Notes: generated by a model not told the origin, from the sequence alone. A stretch of 64,000 nucleotides of DNA from Candidatus Pantoea floridensis (GCF_900215435.1 NZ_OCMY01000001.1:1178001-1242000), one strand, 5' to 3'; numbered from the stretch's first letter, positions 1 to 11,394 are shown. Translations and numbers: made by a program.

Positions 1-1515
1 GATTATCTCCAGTCAGATAAGCAGTACGATAACGACAAAGCCGTGCGCGGAATCGCCCAGAATGACAGTTCCGATCGCTGGTTATTCTTCTGGCGTCATG
101 CAGGCGTTTACGATCAGCACTGGCGTTTCAATGCTGACTACACCAAAGTGAGCGATCCGTATTACTTCAACGATCTCGACTCGAAGTACTACAGCTCCAC
201 CGACGGTTACGCCACGCAGAAGTTCAGTTTTGGCTATGCGGACACCAACTGGGATGCCACCCTGTCGAGTAAAGACTTCCAGGTCTTTGGTAACACCAGC
301 AACAGCAATGTCTATCGCGCTCAGCCTCAGCTCGATCTGAATTTCTATCAGAACGATATGGGACCGTTTGATGGCCACGTCTATGCGCAAGCGGTGAAAT
401 TTACCAACGTAAACAGCCGCATGCCTGAAGCGACGCGTTTGCACCTCGAACCAACGCTGGATCTGCCACTGTCAAACGGCTGGGCAAGCCTGGATACCGA
501 AGCGAAATTCCTGGCAACCCATTACCAACAAGAAAATATCAACGCCTATAACAACGGTGAAATTGCGAACGTCGGCGGTTCAAGCGGTCGTTTGGATGAT
601 TCGGTTAACCGTACTCTGCCGCAGTTCAAAATCGATGGTCGCTTAGTGTTTGACCGCGATATGGATTGGGAACCTGGCTATACGCAGACGCTGGAACCGC
701 GTGTGCAGTACCTTTACGTTCCTTATCGTAACCAGAGCAATATCTACCCTTACGACTCAACCCTACTGCAAACTGATTACACCGGTTTGTTCCGCGATCG
801 TACCTACAGCGGCCTGGATCGCATCGCTTCCGCTAACGAAGTGGCTTCTGGTGTTACCACGCGTATTTATGATAACGATCTGGTTGAACGTTTTAACGTT
901 TCTGTGGGTCAAATCTACTCGTTTACCCCGTCTCGTACCGGCGTAAACCAGACGAACAAAGAAGATGACACCGGCAGCCTGGTCTGGGCCGGCGACACTT
1001 ACTGGAAAATCAGCGATCGCTGGGGCGCGCGTGGTGGACTGCAATATGACACGCGCCTCGATAACGTGGCACAGGGCAACGCCGTGGTTGAGTATCGTCA
1101 GGATGCCGATCGCATGGTACAGCTGAGCTACCGCTACAGCAGCCCGGAATACGTAGCGCAGGCGCTGAATAACTCAAACCTGGTGACGGATCCGATTTAC
1201 AAAAACGGGATTTCGCAGGTGGGTGCCACCGCCAGCTGGCCAATTGCCGATGCCTGGTCACTGGTTGGCGGTTATTACTACGATACCCGCAACAGTCGTC
1301 CGGCTGAGCAGCTGGTCGGCCTGCAGTACAGCTCGTGCTGCTACGCCATCCGTCTGGGTTACGAACGCAAGATCAACGGTTGGGAAAACAACGACAGTAA
1401 GTATGACAACCAAATCTCATTCAACATTGAGCTGCGTGGTCTGAGTTCCAACTATGGCTTAGGCACCAATGAAATGCTGCGTCAGGGCATCATCCCTTAC
1501 CAGCGCGCTTTCTGA
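1..1515 (+). CDS. lptD: LPS-assembly protein LptD, C-terminal part (5' end outside window)
   Basis: The frame is open from base 1, so the gene starts upstream of the window and about 504 C-terminal residues are visible. LptD is the outer-membrane beta-barrel that, with the LptE lipoprotein, inserts lipopolysaccharide into the outer leaflet. The visible part is the barrel domain: alternating aromatic and polar strands ending in an aromatic C-terminal residue (QRAF). The adjacent cysteine pair of the family is present (codons at 1336-1341, context [15 protein letters not shown]); in E. coli these two cysteines form the disulfides needed for a mature plug. surA follows on the same strand, as in E. 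coli. The GTG at 43 is an internal valine, not a start. Confidence 0.97.
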   Translation, partial: DYLQSDKQYDNDKAVRGIAQNDSSDRWLFFWRHAGVYDQHWRFNADYTKVSDPYYFNDLDSKYYSSTDGYATQKFSFGYADTNWDATLSSKDFQVFGNTSNSNVYRAQPQLDLNFYQNDMGPFDGHVYAQAVKFTNVNSRMPEATRLHLEPTLDLPLSNGWASLDTEAKFLATHYQQENINAYNNGEIANVGGSSGRLDDSVNRTLPQFKIDGRLVFDRDMDWEPGYTQTLEPRVQYLYVPYRNQSNIYPYDSTLLQTDYTGLFRDRTYSGLDRIASANEVASGVTTRIYDNDLVERFNVSVGQIYSFTPSRTGVNQTNKEDDTGSLVWAGDTYWKISDRWGARGGLQYDTRLDNVAQGNAVVEYRQDADRMVQLSYRYSSPEYVAQALNNSNLVTDPIYKNGISQVGATASWPIADAWSLVGGYYYDTRNSRPAEQLVGLQYSSCCYAIRLGYERKINGWENNDSKYDNQISFNIELRGLSSNYGLGTNEMLRQGIIPYQRAF

Positions 1516-1569
1516 TGTTGTGATGTTTGACAGGCTATCCCGCAGTGCGGAAACAACAATGGATAAAGT

Positions 1570-2865
1570 ATGAAGAACTGGAGAATGCTGATTCTTGGTG
1601 TGGCGATTACCGCCAACACTGCGTTCGCAGCCCCACAAGTGGTTGATAAAGTTGCCGCTGTCGTGAATAACGGCGTGGTACTGGAAAGTGACGTTGATGA
1701 CATGATGCGCACCGTGAAATCACAGGCGCAGCAGGCAAAACAGCAACTCCCTGATGACAAAACATTGCGTCATCAAATCCTGGAACGCCAGGTCATGGAT
1801 GCCATCATTCTGCAGATGGGTGAAAGAGCGGGCGTTCAGATTACCGATCAGCAACTGGATGAGGCTATTCAGAACATCGCCGCGCAGAACCGCATGAGTC
1901 TCGATCAGCTGCGCAGCCGTCTGGCGTACGATGGCATGGACTATAACGTGTACCGTGCGCAGATTCGCAAAGAGATGACGATCGCTGAAGTGCGTAATAA
2001 CGAAGTGCGTCGCCGCGTCACTATCCTGCCGCAGGAAGTCGACACGCTGGCCGCTCAGGTTGGCGCACAGAACACGCAGGGTACCGAACTGAATATCAGC
2101 CAGATTCTGTTGCCGCTGCCAGAAAATCCAACGCAACAGCAGGTTGACGATCAGGAAACGCTGGCTCGCCAGCTGGTCGGTCAACTGAAAGGCGGCGCCG
2201 ACTTTGGCAAACTGGCAGTGACCTACTCTGCCGATCCGCAGGCGCTGAAAGGCGGCAACATGGGTTGGGGCAAGATTGAAGAGCTGCCAACGCTGTTCTC
2301 GCAGGCGCTGAGCACGGCGAAGAAAGGCGATATCGTCGGTCCAATTCGTTCAGGCGTGGGCTTCCACATCCTGAAAGTGAACGACCTGCGTGGCGAAAGC
2401 AAAAACATCTCCGTGACCGAAGTCCACGCGCGCCACATTCTGCTGAAGCCGTCACCGATCCTGACTGATGCGCAGGCACAAGCCAAGATCGAACAGATCG
2501 CAGCTGATATTAAAAGTGGCAAAACCACCTTCGCTGCTGCGGCTAAACAGTTCTCTGACGATCCGGGCTCAGCAAACCAGGGCGGCGATCTCGGTTGGGC
2601 ATCGCCGGAAATTTACGATCCGGCGTTCCGTGATGCATTGCTGAAACTGCAGAAAGGCCAGGTTAGCCAACCGGTTCACTCCTCATTTGGCTGGCACTTG
2701 ATTCAGCTGCTGGATACGCGTCAGGTTGATAAGACCGACGCAGCGCAAAAAGAGCGCGCGTATCGCATGCTGTTCAACCGTAAATTTGCGGAAGAAGCGC
2801 AAACCTGGATGCAGGAACAACGCGCCGGTGCTTACGTGAAGATCCTGGATAACAATGGTCAGTAA
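1570..2865 (+). CDS. surA: Periplasmic chaperone / peptidyl-prolyl isomerase SurA
   Basis: SurA escorts unfolded outer-membrane proteins, LptD included, through the periplasm to the BAM complex. The 431-residue product has a signal peptide (about residues 1-20, cleavage after AFA), an N-terminal chaperone domain, then two parvulin-type PPIase domains (roughly 172-275 and 283-385), each with the GGxxGW and GxGFHI / SFGWHLI type motifs. The length matches the E. coli protein (428 aa). The stop codon overlaps the start of pdxA by 11 bases, which indicates translational coupling within a surA-pdxA-rsmA-apaGH operon. Confidence 0.97.
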   Translation: MKNWRMLILGVAITANTAFAAPQVVDKVAAVVNNGVVLESDVDDMMRTVKSQAQQAKQQLPDDKTLRHQILERQVMDAIILQMGERAGVQITDQQLDEAIQNIAAQNRMSLDQLRSRLAYDGMDYNVYRAQIRKEMTIAEVRNNEVRRRVTILPQEVDTLAAQVGAQNTQGTELNISQILLPLPENPTQQQVDDQETLARQLVGQLKGGADFGKLAVTYSADPQALKGGNMGWGKIEELPTLFSQALSTAKKGDIVGPIRSGVGFHILKVNDLRGESKNISVTEVHARHILLKPSPILTDAQAQAKIEQIAADIKSGKTTFAAAAKQFSDDPGSANQGGDLGWASPEIYDPAFRDALLKLQKGQVSQPVHSSFGWHLIQLLDTRQVDKTDAAQKERAYRMLFNRKFAEEAQTWMQEQRAGAYVKILDNNGQ

Positions 2866-3847
2866 TTATCGTGTAGCGATCACCCCCGGCGAACCTGCCG
2901 GGATTGGTCCCGACCTCACCGTTCAACTGGCGCAGCAAAACTGGCCAGTTGAGTTGGTAGTCTGCGGCGACGGCGAGCTTCTGCGCCGTCGCGCTGCTTT
3001 ACTGGGTTTACCGCTGACGCTACGCGATTATCAGCCTGGCGTCGCAGCACAACCGCAGCAGGCGGGCACCCTAACGCTGCTGCAAGTAGATATTGCTCAG
3101 CCGGTCACGGCTGGCGAACTCTGTGTCGCGAACAGTCACTATGTGCTGGCAACGCTGGCACGCGCCTGTGACGGCTGCCTCAACGGTGAGTTCGCCGCGT
3201 TGATTACCGGCCCCGTGCATAAAGGCGTTATCAATGATGCCGGCATTCCGTTTACCGGCCATACCGAGTTCTTTGCCGATCGCGCTGGTGGCGATTTGGT
3301 GGTGATGATGCTGGCAACGGAAGAGCTGCGCGTTGCGCTGGCCACCACCCATCTGCCGCTGAAAGATGTTTCCGCTGCGATTACCCGCGAAAGTCTGCAT
3401 GAAGTGATCGCCATTTTGCATCGCGATCTGCAGCAAAAGTTTGGTTTGCCGAATCCCCATATCTTCGTCTGTGGCCTTAATCCGCATGCAGGCGAAAGCG
3501 GCCATATGGGCCGCGAAGAGATTGATACCATTATTCCGGCACTCAACGAGCTGCGTCAGCAAGGCATCCAACTCACCGGACCACTGCCCGCGGACACGTT
3601 GTTCCAGCCGAAATATCTGCAACATGCCGACGCAGTGCTGGCGATGTATCACGACCAGGGCTTACCGGTGCTAAAATTTCAGGGGTTTGGTCGTGCGGTG
3701 AATATCACCCTTGGCCTGCCCTTTATCCGGACTTCTGTCGATCACGGCACCGCGCTTGAATTAGCCGGCCTTGGCCAGGCAGATCCGGGCAGCTTTATCA
3801 CGGCGCTTAATCTCGCCATCACTATGATCAAGAGCAGTAATGAATAA
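2855..3847 (+). CDS. pdxA: 4-hydroxythreonine-4-phosphate dehydrogenase PdxA
   Basis: PdxA performs the NAD-dependent oxidation of 4-phosphohydroxy-L-threonine in de novo pyridoxal 5'-phosphate synthesis (cytoplasm). The 330-aa protein starts [20 protein letters not shown], the family N-terminus. Metal- and substrate-binding segments are visible: [25 protein letters not shown] and [18 protein letters not shown]. It overlaps surA by 11 bases and rsmA by 8 bases, so the three genes are one coupled transcription unit. The start is fixed by the conserved N-terminus. Confidence 0.96.
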   Translation: MVSNYRVAITPGEPAGIGPDLTVQLAQQNWPVELVVCGDGELLRRRAALLGLPLTLRDYQPGVAAQPQQAGTLTLLQVDIAQPVTAGELCVANSHYVLATLARACDGCLNGEFAALITGPVHKGVINDAGIPFTGHTEFFADRAGGDLVVMMLATEELRVALATTHLPLKDVSAAITRESLHEVIAILHRDLQQKFGLPNPHIFVCGLNPHAGESGHMGREEIDTIIPALNELRQQGIQLTGPLPADTLFQPKYLQHADAVLAMYHDQGLPVLKFQGFGRAVNITLGLPFIRTSVDHGTALELAGLGQADPGSFITALNLAITMIKSSNE

Positions 3848-4664
3848 TCGCGTCCATCAGGGGCATTATGCCCGTAAACGTTTCGGGCAAAACTTCCTGA
3901 ACGATCAGTACATTATCGACAGCATTGTCTCCGCCATTCACCCACAAAAAGGTGAAGCGGTGGTGGAAATTGGCCCCGGCCTTGGTGCGTTAACCGAGCC
4001 GGTAGGCGAGCGTCTGGATGAGCTGACCGTTGTCGAACTGGACCGCGACCTTGCCGCGCGTCTGCAAACGCATCCGTTCCTCGGTCCAAAGCTGACCATT
4101 TTCCAGCAGGATGCCATGACCTTTGATTTCTCCGCGCTGGCGCAGGAGAAAGGTCAGCCGCTACGCGTGTTCGGCAACCTGCCGTACAACATCTCGACGC
4201 CGCTGATGTTCCACCTTTTCAGCTATACTGGTTCGATTAAAGACATGCACTTTATGTTGCAGAAAGAAGTGGTGAATCGCTTAGTCGCCGGACCGGGCAG
4301 CAAAGCTTATGGGCGTTTAAGTGTGATGGCGCAGTATTACTGCCAGGTCATTCCTGTGCTTGAAGTGCCGCCAGAGTCATTCACGCCGGCACCGAAAGTG
4401 GATTCGGCCGTGGTGCGTTTAGTGCCTTATATGCAGCCGCAGTATCCGGTCAGCGATATTCGTCTGCTGAGCCGCATTACCACTGAAGCCTTTGGTAAAC
4501 GCCGTAAAACGCTGCGCAACAGCCTCGCTCATATGTTTGCGGCTGGTGCGCTGGATCAATTGGACATCGATGCCTCGCTGCGTGCAGAAAACGTTTCTGT
4601 GGCGCAATATTGCCAACTGGCAAACTGGTTGAGCAATCATCAGGCAGAAACTCCGGAGAATTGA
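3840..4664 (+). CDS. rsmA: 16S rRNA dimethyladenosine transferase RsmA (KsgA)
   Basis: RsmA dimethylates two adjacent adenosines in the 3' terminal hairpin of 16S rRNA (A1518/A1519 in E. coli numbering) and acts late in 30S assembly. The 274-aa product has the RFGQNFL start motif, the SAM-binding glycine-rich loop [14 protein letters not shown] (residues 41-54) and the catalytic motif IV NLPYNIS (113-119). The start overlaps the end of pdxA by 8 bases. The KsgA C-terminal lobe follows ([12 protein letters not shown]). Length matches E. coli (273 aa). Confidence 0.97.
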   Translation: MNNRVHQGHYARKRFGQNFLNDQYIIDSIVSAIHPQKGEAVVEIGPGLGALTEPVGERLDELTVVELDRDLAARLQTHPFLGPKLTIFQQDAMTFDFSALAQEKGQPLRVFGNLPYNISTPLMFHLFSYTGSIKDMHFMLQKEVVNRLVAGPGSKAYGRLSVMAQYYCQVIPVLEVPPESFTPAPKVDSAVVRLVPYMQPQYPVSDIRLLSRITTEAFGKRRKTLRNSLAHMFAAGALDQLDIDASLRAENVSVAQYCQLANWLSNHQAETPEN

Positions 4665-4668
4665 GTGC

Positions 4669-5046
4669 ATGAGTGAATTGGCCCGCGTCTGTGTCCATGT
4701 ACATAGTCAGTATGTGGAGTCGCAATCCTTGCCCGACGAGGATCGCTACGTGTTTGCCTACACCATCACCATCCGCAATTTAGGGCGCAGCAGCGTACAG
4801 CTGCGCAGCCGCTATTGGCTCATCACTAATGGCAACGGTCGCGAGACTGAAGTGCAAGGTGAAGGCGTGGTCGGCGAACAGCCGCACATTGCTGCCGGCG
4901 GCGAATATCAGTATACCAGCGGCGCAGTTCTGGAAACGCCGATGGGCACCATGCAGGGCCACTATGTGATGATCGATGACGCGGGAGAAGAGTTCCACGT
5001 CGAGATCCCGGTGTTCCGACTTGCGGTGCAAACCCACATTCATTAA
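4669..5046 (+). CDS. apaG: ApaG domain protein (DUF525)
   Basis: This is a 125-residue all-beta ApaG protein, a fibronectin-III-like fold whose biochemical role is unsettled; it is co-transcribed with apaH in enterobacteria. Recognition rests on the family segments [29 protein letters not shown] and [12 protein letters not shown], and on its place between rsmA (stop 4 bases upstream) and apaH. A start at 4669 gives the expected length (E. coli 125 aa). The downstream gap to apaH is 49 bases and contains a GC-rich CCGCCCGG...CCGGGCGG inverted repeat. Confidence 0.95.
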   Translation: MSELARVCVHVHSQYVESQSLPDEDRYVFAYTITIRNLGRSSVQLRSRYWLITNGNGRETEVQGEGVVGEQPHIAAGGEYQYTSGAVLETPMGTMQGHYVMIDDAGEEFHVEIPVFRLAVQTHIH

Positions 5047-5095
5047 TCCTCCCCCGCCCGGCCAGTCCGGGCGGCGCGTTTTCATCGGACTGACA

Positions 5096-5965
5096 ATGAG
5101 TACATACCTGATTGGCGATATTCATGGCTGTTATGACGAGCTTCGTGCGCTATTGGCGCAGGTAGATTTCGATCCGCAGCACGACACTCTATGGCTTACC
5201 GGCGATCTGGTGGCGCGCGGCCCCGGCTCGCTTGAGGTGCTGCGCTACGTGAAATCGCTGGGAGATTGCGTACGCTTAGTGCTGGGCAATCACGATCTGC
5301 ATCTGCTCGCTGTGTATGCGGGAATCAGCCGTAATAAGCCGAAGGATCGCCTGACGCCGCTGCTGGAAGCCGATGATGCCGATGAACTGATCAACTGGTT
5401 ACGCCGTCAGCCGCTGTTGCAGGTGGATGAAGAGAAGAAACTGTTGATGGCTCATGCCGGCATTACGCCGCAGTGGGATCTGGACACGGCGCAAATGTGC
5501 GCGCGCGAAGTAGAAGCAGTGCTTTCCAGCGACAGCTATCCGCTGTTTCTCGACGCCATGTACGGCGACATGCCTAATAACTGGACGCCGGAGCTTAGCG
5601 GGCTGGCACGCCTGCGGTTTAGCACCAATGCGCTGACGCGCATGCGCTTCTGCTTCCCAAATGGCCAGCTGGATATGATTTGTAAGGAATCCCCTGAATC
5701 TGCACCACCGCCGCTGAAGCCGTGGTTTATGGTGCCGAGCAAGATCGACAGTCACTACACGCAGATTTTTGGTCATTGGGCGTCACTGGAGGGGAAAGGC
5801 ACGCCGGAGCACGTAATTGGTCTGGATACCGGTTGCTGCTGGGGCGGAACACTGACGCTGCTGCATTGGGAAAGCAAACACTATTACGTGCAAGCCTCCA
5901 ATCGCGAGCAGGCGATGGCGGAAAGTGCGGTCAGCGCACACCCACCGTTAAGCGATACGCCATAA
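5096..5965 (+). CDS. apaH: Bis(5'-nucleosyl)-tetraphosphatase, symmetrical, ApaH
   Basis: ApaH hydrolyses Ap4A to two ADP and can remove Np4-type caps from RNA. It has the metallophosphatase signature: [10 protein letters not shown] near the N-terminus, [14 protein letters not shown] and [10 protein letters not shown]. The reading frame is open from 4976, but that upstream part overlaps apaG. The ATG at 5096 ([11 protein letters not shown]) restores the family N-terminus and gives 289 aa (E. coli 280). It is the last gene of the surA-apaH run. A hairpin terminator shared with the convergent folA lies just downstream. Confidence 0.96.
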   Translation: MSTYLIGDIHGCYDELRALLAQVDFDPQHDTLWLTGDLVARGPGSLEVLRYVKSLGDCVRLVLGNHDLHLLAVYAGISRNKPKDRLTPLLEADDADELINWLRRQPLLQVDEEKKLLMAHAGITPQWDLDTAQMCAREVEAVLSSDSYPLFLDAMYGDMPNNWTPELSGLARLRFSTNALTRMRFCFPNGQLDMICKESPESAPPPLKPWFMVPSKIDSHYTQIFGHWASLEGKGTPEHVIGLDTGCCWGGTLTLLHWESKHYYVQASNREQAMAESAVSAHPPLSDTP

Positions 5966-5993
5966 ATAAAAAAGGTCGCCATGAATGGCGACC
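5964..5993 (-). terminator. Rho-independent terminator of folA, built on a GGTCGCCA palindrome
   Basis: The arms GGTCGCCA (5974-5981) and TGGCGACC (5986-5993) enclose a TGAA loop. Read on the minus strand the hairpin is followed by a run of T (A-rich 5964-5973 on +), as expected for a folA terminator. The same palindrome recurs at 34586 and, with a different loop, at 43334, so it is also a repeat-family member. Confidence 0.8.
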
Positions 5994-6012
5994 CTACGAA
6001 TAACAAATGTAA

Positions 6013-6492
6013 TCAACGGCGATCCAGAATCTCGAAGCAGTAGCTGTGTGAGTTCTGCTCATCGGCATCGTGGAATTCGCTGAAGGTTGATTGCCACTCA
6101 TCCGGCTCGTAATCCGGGAACTGCGTATCCCCTTCTACTTCCGCATCGATGTGGGTCAAATACAGACGATCCGCACGCGCCAGCATCTGCTCGTAAACGC
6201 GTCCACCGCCAATCACCATCATCTCGTCAACATCACCTGCGGCTTTCACTGCTTCTTCCAGCGACGTTACCCAGGTAACGCCTTCATGGTTGCCTGGCTG
6301 GCTGCTGACCACAATGTTCAGACGCCCAGGCAGCGGACGACCGATAGATTCAAAGGTCAGACGGCCCATAATCACCGGCTTATTCAAGGTATTACGCTTA
6401 AACCACGCCAGATCAGCAGGCAGGTTCCAGGGCATGGCGTTTTCCATACCGATAATGCGATCCGCAGCCAGCGCCGCGATCAGACTAATCAT
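6013..6492 (-). CDS. folA: Dihydrofolate reductase FolA
   Basis: FolA reduces dihydrofolate to tetrahydrofolate with NADPH; it is the trimethoprim target. The 159-aa protein starts [20 protein letters not shown], exactly the E. coli length. Visible features are the Met20 loop ([11 protein letters not shown]), catalytic Asp27, the NADPH-binding [15 protein letters not shown] and VIGGGRVYE, and Thr in [13 protein letters not shown]. The frame extends upstream to 6591, but that extension has no family support. No obvious trimethoprim-resistance substitution stands out (Met20, Asp27 and Trp30 present; Leu28 wild-type). Confidence 0.98.
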   Translation of the reverse strand: MISLIAALAADRIIGMENAMPWNLPADLAWFKRNTLNKPVIMGRLTFESIGRPLPGRLNIVVSSQPGNHEGVTWVTSLEEAVKAAGDVDEMMVIGGGRVYEQMLARADRLYLTHIDAEVEGDTQFPDYEPDEWQSTFSEFHDADEQNSHSYCFEILDRR

Positions 6493-6523
6493 GTTAAAAG
6501 ACCTACAGGAAAAAATTGGCGCC

Positions 6524-6552
6524 ATCATACGTAAAGGCGAAACTTTCGTCGA
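6524..6552 (-). promoter_or_regulatory. Candidate sigma-70 promoter of folA
   Basis: On the minus strand TCGACG (-35, plus 6547-6552) and TATGAT (-10, plus 6524-6529) are 17 bases apart, about 30 bases upstream of the folA ATG. Nothing else recognisable lies in the 285-base gap up to the porin gene except the porin terminator. Confidence 0.55.
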
Positions 6553-6738
6553 TAGGCCGCCCCCGCTATTTGCGTAAAGCTCCGATGCCACCGCACTTTT
6601 GTTATTGGACAGAGTTTTGCACCGACTTTTCCAGCAATAGCGGGGAGAGGCGCCAGAAATTGCTGGTGAGACGGCACAACTCAGCGCATCACGGCAGATC
6701 GTGGGTAGCGCAGTGTAAAGAAAAGCGCACTCTGTGCG

Positions 6739-6769
6739 ATAAAAGAAAACGGCTCCCGCGGGAGCCGTT
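6739..6769 (-). terminator. Rho-independent terminator of the porin gene
   Basis: A 10-bp stem AACGGCTCCC / GGGAGCCGTT (6748-6757 and 6760-6769) lies a few bases beyond the porin stop codon. On the minus strand it is followed by TTTTCTTTTATC. This is a standard intrinsic terminator. Confidence 0.85.
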
Positions 6770-6777
6770 AAGACAGG

Positions 6778-7920
6778 TTAGAAATCGTAGCGCAGACGCA
6801 CGAGGTTTACGTTACCCAGTGATTTGTCGGTGCTAGATGTGATGACATATTCGTAATCAACACGGAAGCCATAGTCGAGCTGTGCGCTCACGCCAACCCC
6901 ATTGTCGATACGTTTGTAATCACGTCCGTTGACGAACTCCAGACGGTCACCCATGAAGTAAGGCTGGATGGATTTCACCGCGTACTGACCAATCGGGAAT
7001 TTGTAACCCGCGAAGTATTCAACGCCCCACGCGTCATCGGCGAAGTAGTTGTTGACGGTATTGCGTTTGGTAGGCGAGAAGTTCTCATACCAACCGGCGC
7101 CGGCTGACAGCGTCCAGTTATCCGGCGTCCAGCTCAGTGCGGTACCGTAGATATTCTGGTCGTAGCGCTTGCTGTCGCCGTTGCCTGGATTATGGATATC
7201 AGCACGGGTGTAGTTCCACGCGGTGCCCCATGCCAGATCTTTGGTGATGTGGTAGTTAACACCCAACGAGCCACCGCCTTTACGCTTGTAGCGCAGGCCA
7301 TTTCCCGGCAGGAAATCATCATCTTCAAACAGATATGCCGCGTACACATCCGCATCACCGAAGGTGTTTTTGTACTTCAGCATTTTGCGTGAACGATAAG
7401 AACCGTCGTAGTCACCATTGATGCCGTTGCCCGGTGCCTGGGCCAGCATATCGTAGTCCCAGATATCGGTTTTCGCGCCTACTACATCGTAATAAACGCT
7501 GTTCTGCTGACCAAAGTAGAGTTCACCCAAAGAGGCGCTTTTGAAGCCGGTATAGAGCTGGCGACGCGTGGTATTGTTAGCACCATCAGCATGATGATTA
7601 TCCCATCCCCACCATGCAGGGAAGTTAACACCCAGCTCGTAATAACCGACCCAACTCACGTCATCAAACAGGTAGTAGTTAGCGGTAAAACGGAAACGTG
7701 AACCACCATCATAACCATTGCGTTTGTATGATTGGTCGTTAACCCCGTTCTGATGCTGGAACTGTGGACGAATACTGCCGCCCACTTTGAAGTCAAGACG
7801 GCTAAGCGGATCGCCTGCCTGTGGATCCTGCTTCAGCAGAGTGATTTCCGCCTGGCTAGCAAGTGGCGCCGCTGCGAGTAATGCAGCAATAGCGCTGAGA
7901 GTGAAAGCACGCATTTTCAT
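6778..7920 (-). CDS. Outer-membrane general porin-like protein
   Basis: The 380-residue precursor has a signal peptide (about residues 1-24, ...LASQA then EITLL). The mature part consists of alternating beta-strands with many Tyr/Trp/Phe residues and ends in the outer-membrane terminal motif (RLRYDF). Strand patterns such as GGSRFRFTANYYLFDD, QLYTGFKSASLGELYFGQQ and LGVNYHITKDLAWGTAWNYT are like trimeric gram-negative porins, but I cannot assign it to OmpC/OmpF. It sits alone between folA and carB, where E. coli has kefFC and the fix/cai genes. It has its own terminator and a structured leader. Substrate preference cannot be read from sequence. Confidence 0.75.
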   Translation of the reverse strand: MKMRAFTLSAIAALLAAAPLASQAEITLLKQDPQAGDPLSRLDFKVGGSIRPQFQHQNGVNDQSYKRNGYDGGSRFRFTANYYLFDDVSWVGYYELGVNFPAWWGWDNHHADGANNTTRRQLYTGFKSASLGELYFGQQNSVYYDVVGAKTDIWDYDMLAQAPGNGINGDYDGSYRSRKMLKYKNTFGDADVYAAYLFEDDDFLPGNGLRYKRKGGGSLGVNYHITKDLAWGTAWNYTRADIHNPGNGDSKRYDQNIYGTALSWTPDNWTLSAGAGWYENFSPTKRNTVNNYFADDAWGVEYFAGYKFPIGQYAVKSIQPYFMGDRLEFVNGRDYKRIDNGVGVSAQLDYGFRVDYEYVITSSTDKSLGNVNLVRLRYDF

Positions 7921-7928
7921 TTTTTATT

Positions 7929-7988
7929 CCCAGTAAAGGTGAGCGCTCTATTGATGAGCGAGCGAAATAGTACGGTGCGCTTACTGGG
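7929..7988 (-). promoter_or_regulatory. Structured 5' leader of the porin mRNA that can occlude its ribosome-binding site
   Basis: On the minus strand CCCAGTAA (plus 7981-7988) and TTACTGGG (plus 7929-7936) are perfect 8-base complements. The second copy contains the GGGA Shine-Dalgarno-like bases, 8 nt before the ATG. Inside lies a smaller hairpin, CGCTC / GAGCG (plus 7944-7960). Folding would sequester the ribosome-binding site. No convincing promoter hexamer pair was found in 7989-8113. Confidence 0.5.
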
Positions 7989-8109
7989 TTGTTATTTATA
8001 ATTTTGTGCGGATATTCCTGGATGTAACAGTTTCCGCATCAACTGATAAATACTATGTCAAATTAATATGATTTTTACAGATAACGATATTTGCCTGGTC
8101 ACTAAAGGC

Positions 8110-8139
8110 AAAAAAAACGGCCCACACAGGAGCCGTTTT
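8110..8139 (-). terminator. Rho-independent terminator of carAB
   Basis: On the minus strand CGGCTCC and GGGCCG pair (one bulged base) around a short loop, followed by a T run (A run 8111-8117 on +). It lies about 20 bases beyond the carB stop. Confidence 0.8.
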
Positions 8140-8156
8140 CATACCGCAATGTCTGC

Positions 8157-11100
8157 TTAGCCTTTAATTTGTGCGTGCATTTCCTGCACTGAGATAACTT
8201 GCTCAGTCGGATCGGCATTCAGCGCCATCGCCGTCGCAAAACCGCCGTTCAGCGTGGTGTCGTAATGCACTTTATATTGCAGCGCGCTGCGACGAATCAG
8301 CTTGGAGTCTTCAATTGCCTGACGTCCCGCCGTGGTGTTCACAATATAGGCATATTCGCCATTCTTCAGACGATCCTGAATGTGTGGACGACCTTCGTGC
8401 ACCTTGTTCACCAGACGAGGATTAATACCCGCTTCGCCCAGCACCACTGCGGTGCCGTGTGTCGCATCCAGCTCGAAACCAAACTTCTGCAGCTTCGCCG
8501 CCAGGTCGACGATACGTTTCTTATCGCCTTCACGCACCGACAACAGTGCACGACCGGTTTTCTTCATGTTGCTCTGCGCGCCTAGCATCGCTTTCGCAAA
8601 GGCTTCCGCGAAGGTACGACCCACGCCCATCACTTCACCGGTAGAGCGCATTTCCGGGCCAAGAATCGGGTCAACGCCTGGGAACTTGTTGAACGGCAGC
8701 ACCACTTCTTTCACCGAGTAATACGGTGGAATCACTTCTTTGGTGACGCCCTGCTCCGCCAGCGTTTTGCCTGCCATTACGCGCGCCGCCACTTTGGCTA
8801 GCGCCACGCCGGTGGCTTTCGACACGAACGGTACGGTACGTGCGGCACGCGGGTTAACCTCAATCAGGTAAACCTCGTTGTCCTTCACCGCAAACTGCAC
8901 GTTCATCAAGCCGCGTACATTCAGCTCAAAGGCCAGTTTCTCGACCTGCTGACGCATGACGTTCTGGATTTCCGTGCTCAGCGTGTAGGCCGGCAGTGAA
9001 CACGCAGAGTCACCGGAGTGCACGCCCGCCTGCTCGATGTGCTCCATAATGCCGCCAATCAGCACGCGCTCGCCGTCGCAAATCGCATCGACATCCACTT
9101 CAACCGCATCGTCGAGGAAGCGATCCAGCAGTACTGGCGCATCATTAGAGACGGAAACCGCAGTCTGGAAGTAGCGCTTCAGGTCGATTTCATCGTAAAC
9201 GATTTCCATCGCGCGGCCGCCCAGCACATAAGAAGGACGCACCACCAGCGGATAGCCGATGCCGGCCGCTTTTTCTACCGCCTGCTCCAGCGTAGCCACG
9301 GTGGCGTTCGCTGGTTGCTTCAGGCTCAGGCGATCAACCGCCTGCTGGAAACGCTCACGGTCTTCTGCACGGTCAATCGCATCCGGGCTGGTACCAATCA
9401 CCGGTACGCCAGCCGCTTCGAGCGCGCGCGCCAGTTTCAGCGGCGTCTGGCCACCGTACTGCACGATCACGCCTTTTGGCTGCTCAATGCGCACGATTTC
9501 CAGCACGTCTTCGAGGGTAACGGGTTCGAAGTACAGGCGGTCTGAGGTATCGTAATCGGTCGAGACGGTTTCCGGGTTACAGTTAACCATGATGGTTTCG
9601 TACCCGTCTTCACGCAGTGCCAGCGCGGCGTGCACGCAGCAGTAATCGAACTCGATGCCCTGACCGATACGGTTTGGACCGCCGCCCAGAATCATGATTT
9701 TTTCACGATCCTGGTTTGGATTAGCTTCGCACTCTTCCTCGTAGGTGGAGTACATATACGCAGTATCGGTGGCGAATTCAGCGGCGCAGGTATCAACGCG
9801 CTTGTAGACCGGATGCAGGTTAAATTGCTGACGCAGCTTGCGGATTTCACCTTCTGAAACGCCCGCCAGCGCAGCCAGGCGCACATCGGCAAAGCCTTTA
9901 CGCTTCAACGCGCGCAGGAATTCGGCACTGATCGAGTTCACGCCTTCGCGCTCAACTCGCTCTTCCAGACGCACCAGCTCTTCAATCTGTACCAGGAACC
10001 AGCGGTCGATGTTGGTGAGATTGAATACGCCATCCACTGACATGCCGGCGCGGAAGGCATCGGCGATGTACCAGATACGGTCAGAACCGGCGTCTTTCAG
10101 TTCGCGGCGAATGCGCGTCAGTGCTTCGGCATCGTCCAGGCTGACTTTTGGGTCAAAACCGTTGGCGCCGACTTCGAGACCACGCAGCGCTTTCTGCATC
10201 GATTCCTGGAAAGTACGGCCAATCGCCATCACTTCACCCACCGATTTCATCTGCGTCGTCAGACGATCGTTGGCACCGGCAAACTTCTCGAAGTTGAAGC
10301 GAGGAATCTTGGTCACGACGTAGTCGATTGACGGTTCGAACGATGCCGGCGTTAAGCCGCCGGTGATGTCGTTCATCAGCTCATCGAGGGTAAAGCCTAC
10401 CGCCAGCTTGGCGGCCACTTTTGCAATCGGGAAGCCGGTAGCTTTCGAGGCCAGCGCCGAAGAGCGCGACACGCGCGGGTTCATTTCGATGACGATCATA
10501 CGGCCATCTTTCGGGTTCACCGAGAACTGCACGTTAGAACCGCCGGTTTCTACACCGATTTCACGCAGTACCGCCAGCGAGGCGTTACGCATGATTTGAT
10601 ACTCTTTGTCGGTCAGGGTTTGCGCTGGTGCCACGGTGATCGAGTCGCCGGTGTGAATGCCCATCGCATCGAAGTTTTCGATTGAGCAGACGATGATGCA
10701 GTTGTCGTTTTTATCACGCACCACTTCCATCTCGTACTCTTTCCAGCCAATCAGCGACTCATCAATCAGCAGCTCATTGGTTGGCGACAGATCCAGACCG
10801 CGTTCGCAAATCTCTTCGAACTCTTCGCGGTTATAGGCGATACCGCCGCCGGTGCCGCCCATGGTAAAGGAAGGACGGATGATACACGGGAAGCCAACGT
10901 CTTCGGCCACCGCCAGCGCTTCTTCCATATTGTGCGCAATACCGGAACGCGCCGTGCCGAGACCAATGCTTTTCATCGCCACGTCAAAACGGCGGCGATC
11001 TTCGGCTTTGTCAATCGCATCGGCGGTGGCACCAATCATGGTCACGCCGAACTCCGCCAGCACGCCCTGACGCTCCAGCTCCAGCGCACAGTTCAGCGCT

Positions 11101-11381
11101 GTCTGGCCGCCCATGGTTGGCAACACTGCATCCGGGCGCTCTTTTTCAATGATCTTGCGTACCACTTCCCAGTGAATCGGCTCGATGTAGGTGGCATCGG
11201 CCATTTCCGGGTCGGTCATGATAGTGGCCGGGTTCGAGTTCACCAGAATGACGCGGTAACCCTCTTCGCGCAGCGCTTTACACGCCTGCGCACCGGAGTA
11301 GTCAAATTCGCATGCCTGGCCGATGACGATCGGGCCAGCGCCAAGGATCAGGATGGATTTTATGTCTGTACGTTTTGGCAT
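8157..11381 (-). CDS. carB: Carbamoyl-phosphate synthase large subunit CarB
   Basis: CarB makes carbamoyl phosphate from bicarbonate, ATP and ammonia delivered by CarA, feeding pyrimidine and arginine synthesis. The 1074-aa product has the expected duplicated ATP-grasp architecture: an N-terminal carboxyphosphate half ([15 protein letters not shown] start, [17 protein letters not shown] loop), an oligomerisation region, a C-terminal carbamate half ([33 protein letters not shown]) and an MGS-like allosteric domain at the end. A TTG three bases upstream is in frame, but MPKRTDIKS is the family start. carA ends 13 bases upstream. Confidence 0.98.
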   Translation of the reverse strand: MPKRTDIKSILILGAGPIVIGQACEFDYSGAQACKALREEGYRVILVNSNPATIMTDPEMADATYIEPIHWEVVRKIIEKERPDAVLPTMGGQTALNCALELERQGVLAEFGVTMIGATADAIDKAEDRRRFDVAMKSIGLGTARSGIAHNMEEALAVAEDVGFPCIIRPSFTMGGTGGGIAYNREEFEEICERGLDLSPTNELLIDESLIGWKEYEMEVVRDKNDNCIIVCSIENFDAMGIHTGDSITVAPAQTLTDKEYQIMRNASLAVLREIGVETGGSNVQFSVNPKDGRMIVIEMNPRVSRSSALASKATGFPIAKVAAKLAVGFTLDELMNDITGGLTPASFEPSIDYVVTKIPRFNFEKFAGANDRLTTQMKSVGEVMAIGRTFQESMQKALRGLEVGANGFDPKVSLDDAEALTRIRRELKDAGSDRIWYIADAFRAGMSVDGVFNLTNIDRWFLVQIEELVRLEERVEREGVNSISAEFLRALKRKGFADVRLAALAGVSEGEIRKLRQQFNLHPVYKRVDTCAAEFATDTAYMYSTYEEECEANPNQDREKIMILGGGPNRIGQGIEFDYCCVHAALALREDGYETIMVNCNPETVSTDYDTSDRLYFEPVTLEDVLEIVRIEQPKGVIVQYGGQTPLKLARALEAAGVPVIGTSPDAIDRAEDRERFQQAVDRLSLKQPANATVATLEQAVEKAAGIGYPLVVRPSYVLGGRAMEIVYDEIDLKRYFQTAVSVSNDAPVLLDRFLDDAVEVDVDAICDGERVLIGGIMEHIEQAGVHSGDSACSLPAYTLSTEIQNVMRQQVEKLAFELNVRGLMNVQFAVKDNEVYLIEVNPRAARTVPFVSKATGVALAKVAARVMAGKTLAEQGVTKEVIPPYYSVKEVVLPFNKFPGVDPILGPEMRSTGEVMGVGRTFAEAFAKAMLGAQSNMKKTGRALLSVREGDKKRIVDLAAKLQKFGFELDATHGTAVVLGEAGINPRLVNKVHEGRPHIQDRLKNGEYAYIVNTTAGRQAIEDSKLIRRSALQYKVHYDTTLNGGFATAMALNADPTEQVISVQEMHAQIKG

Positions 11382-11394
11382 CAATGGCTCCTGA

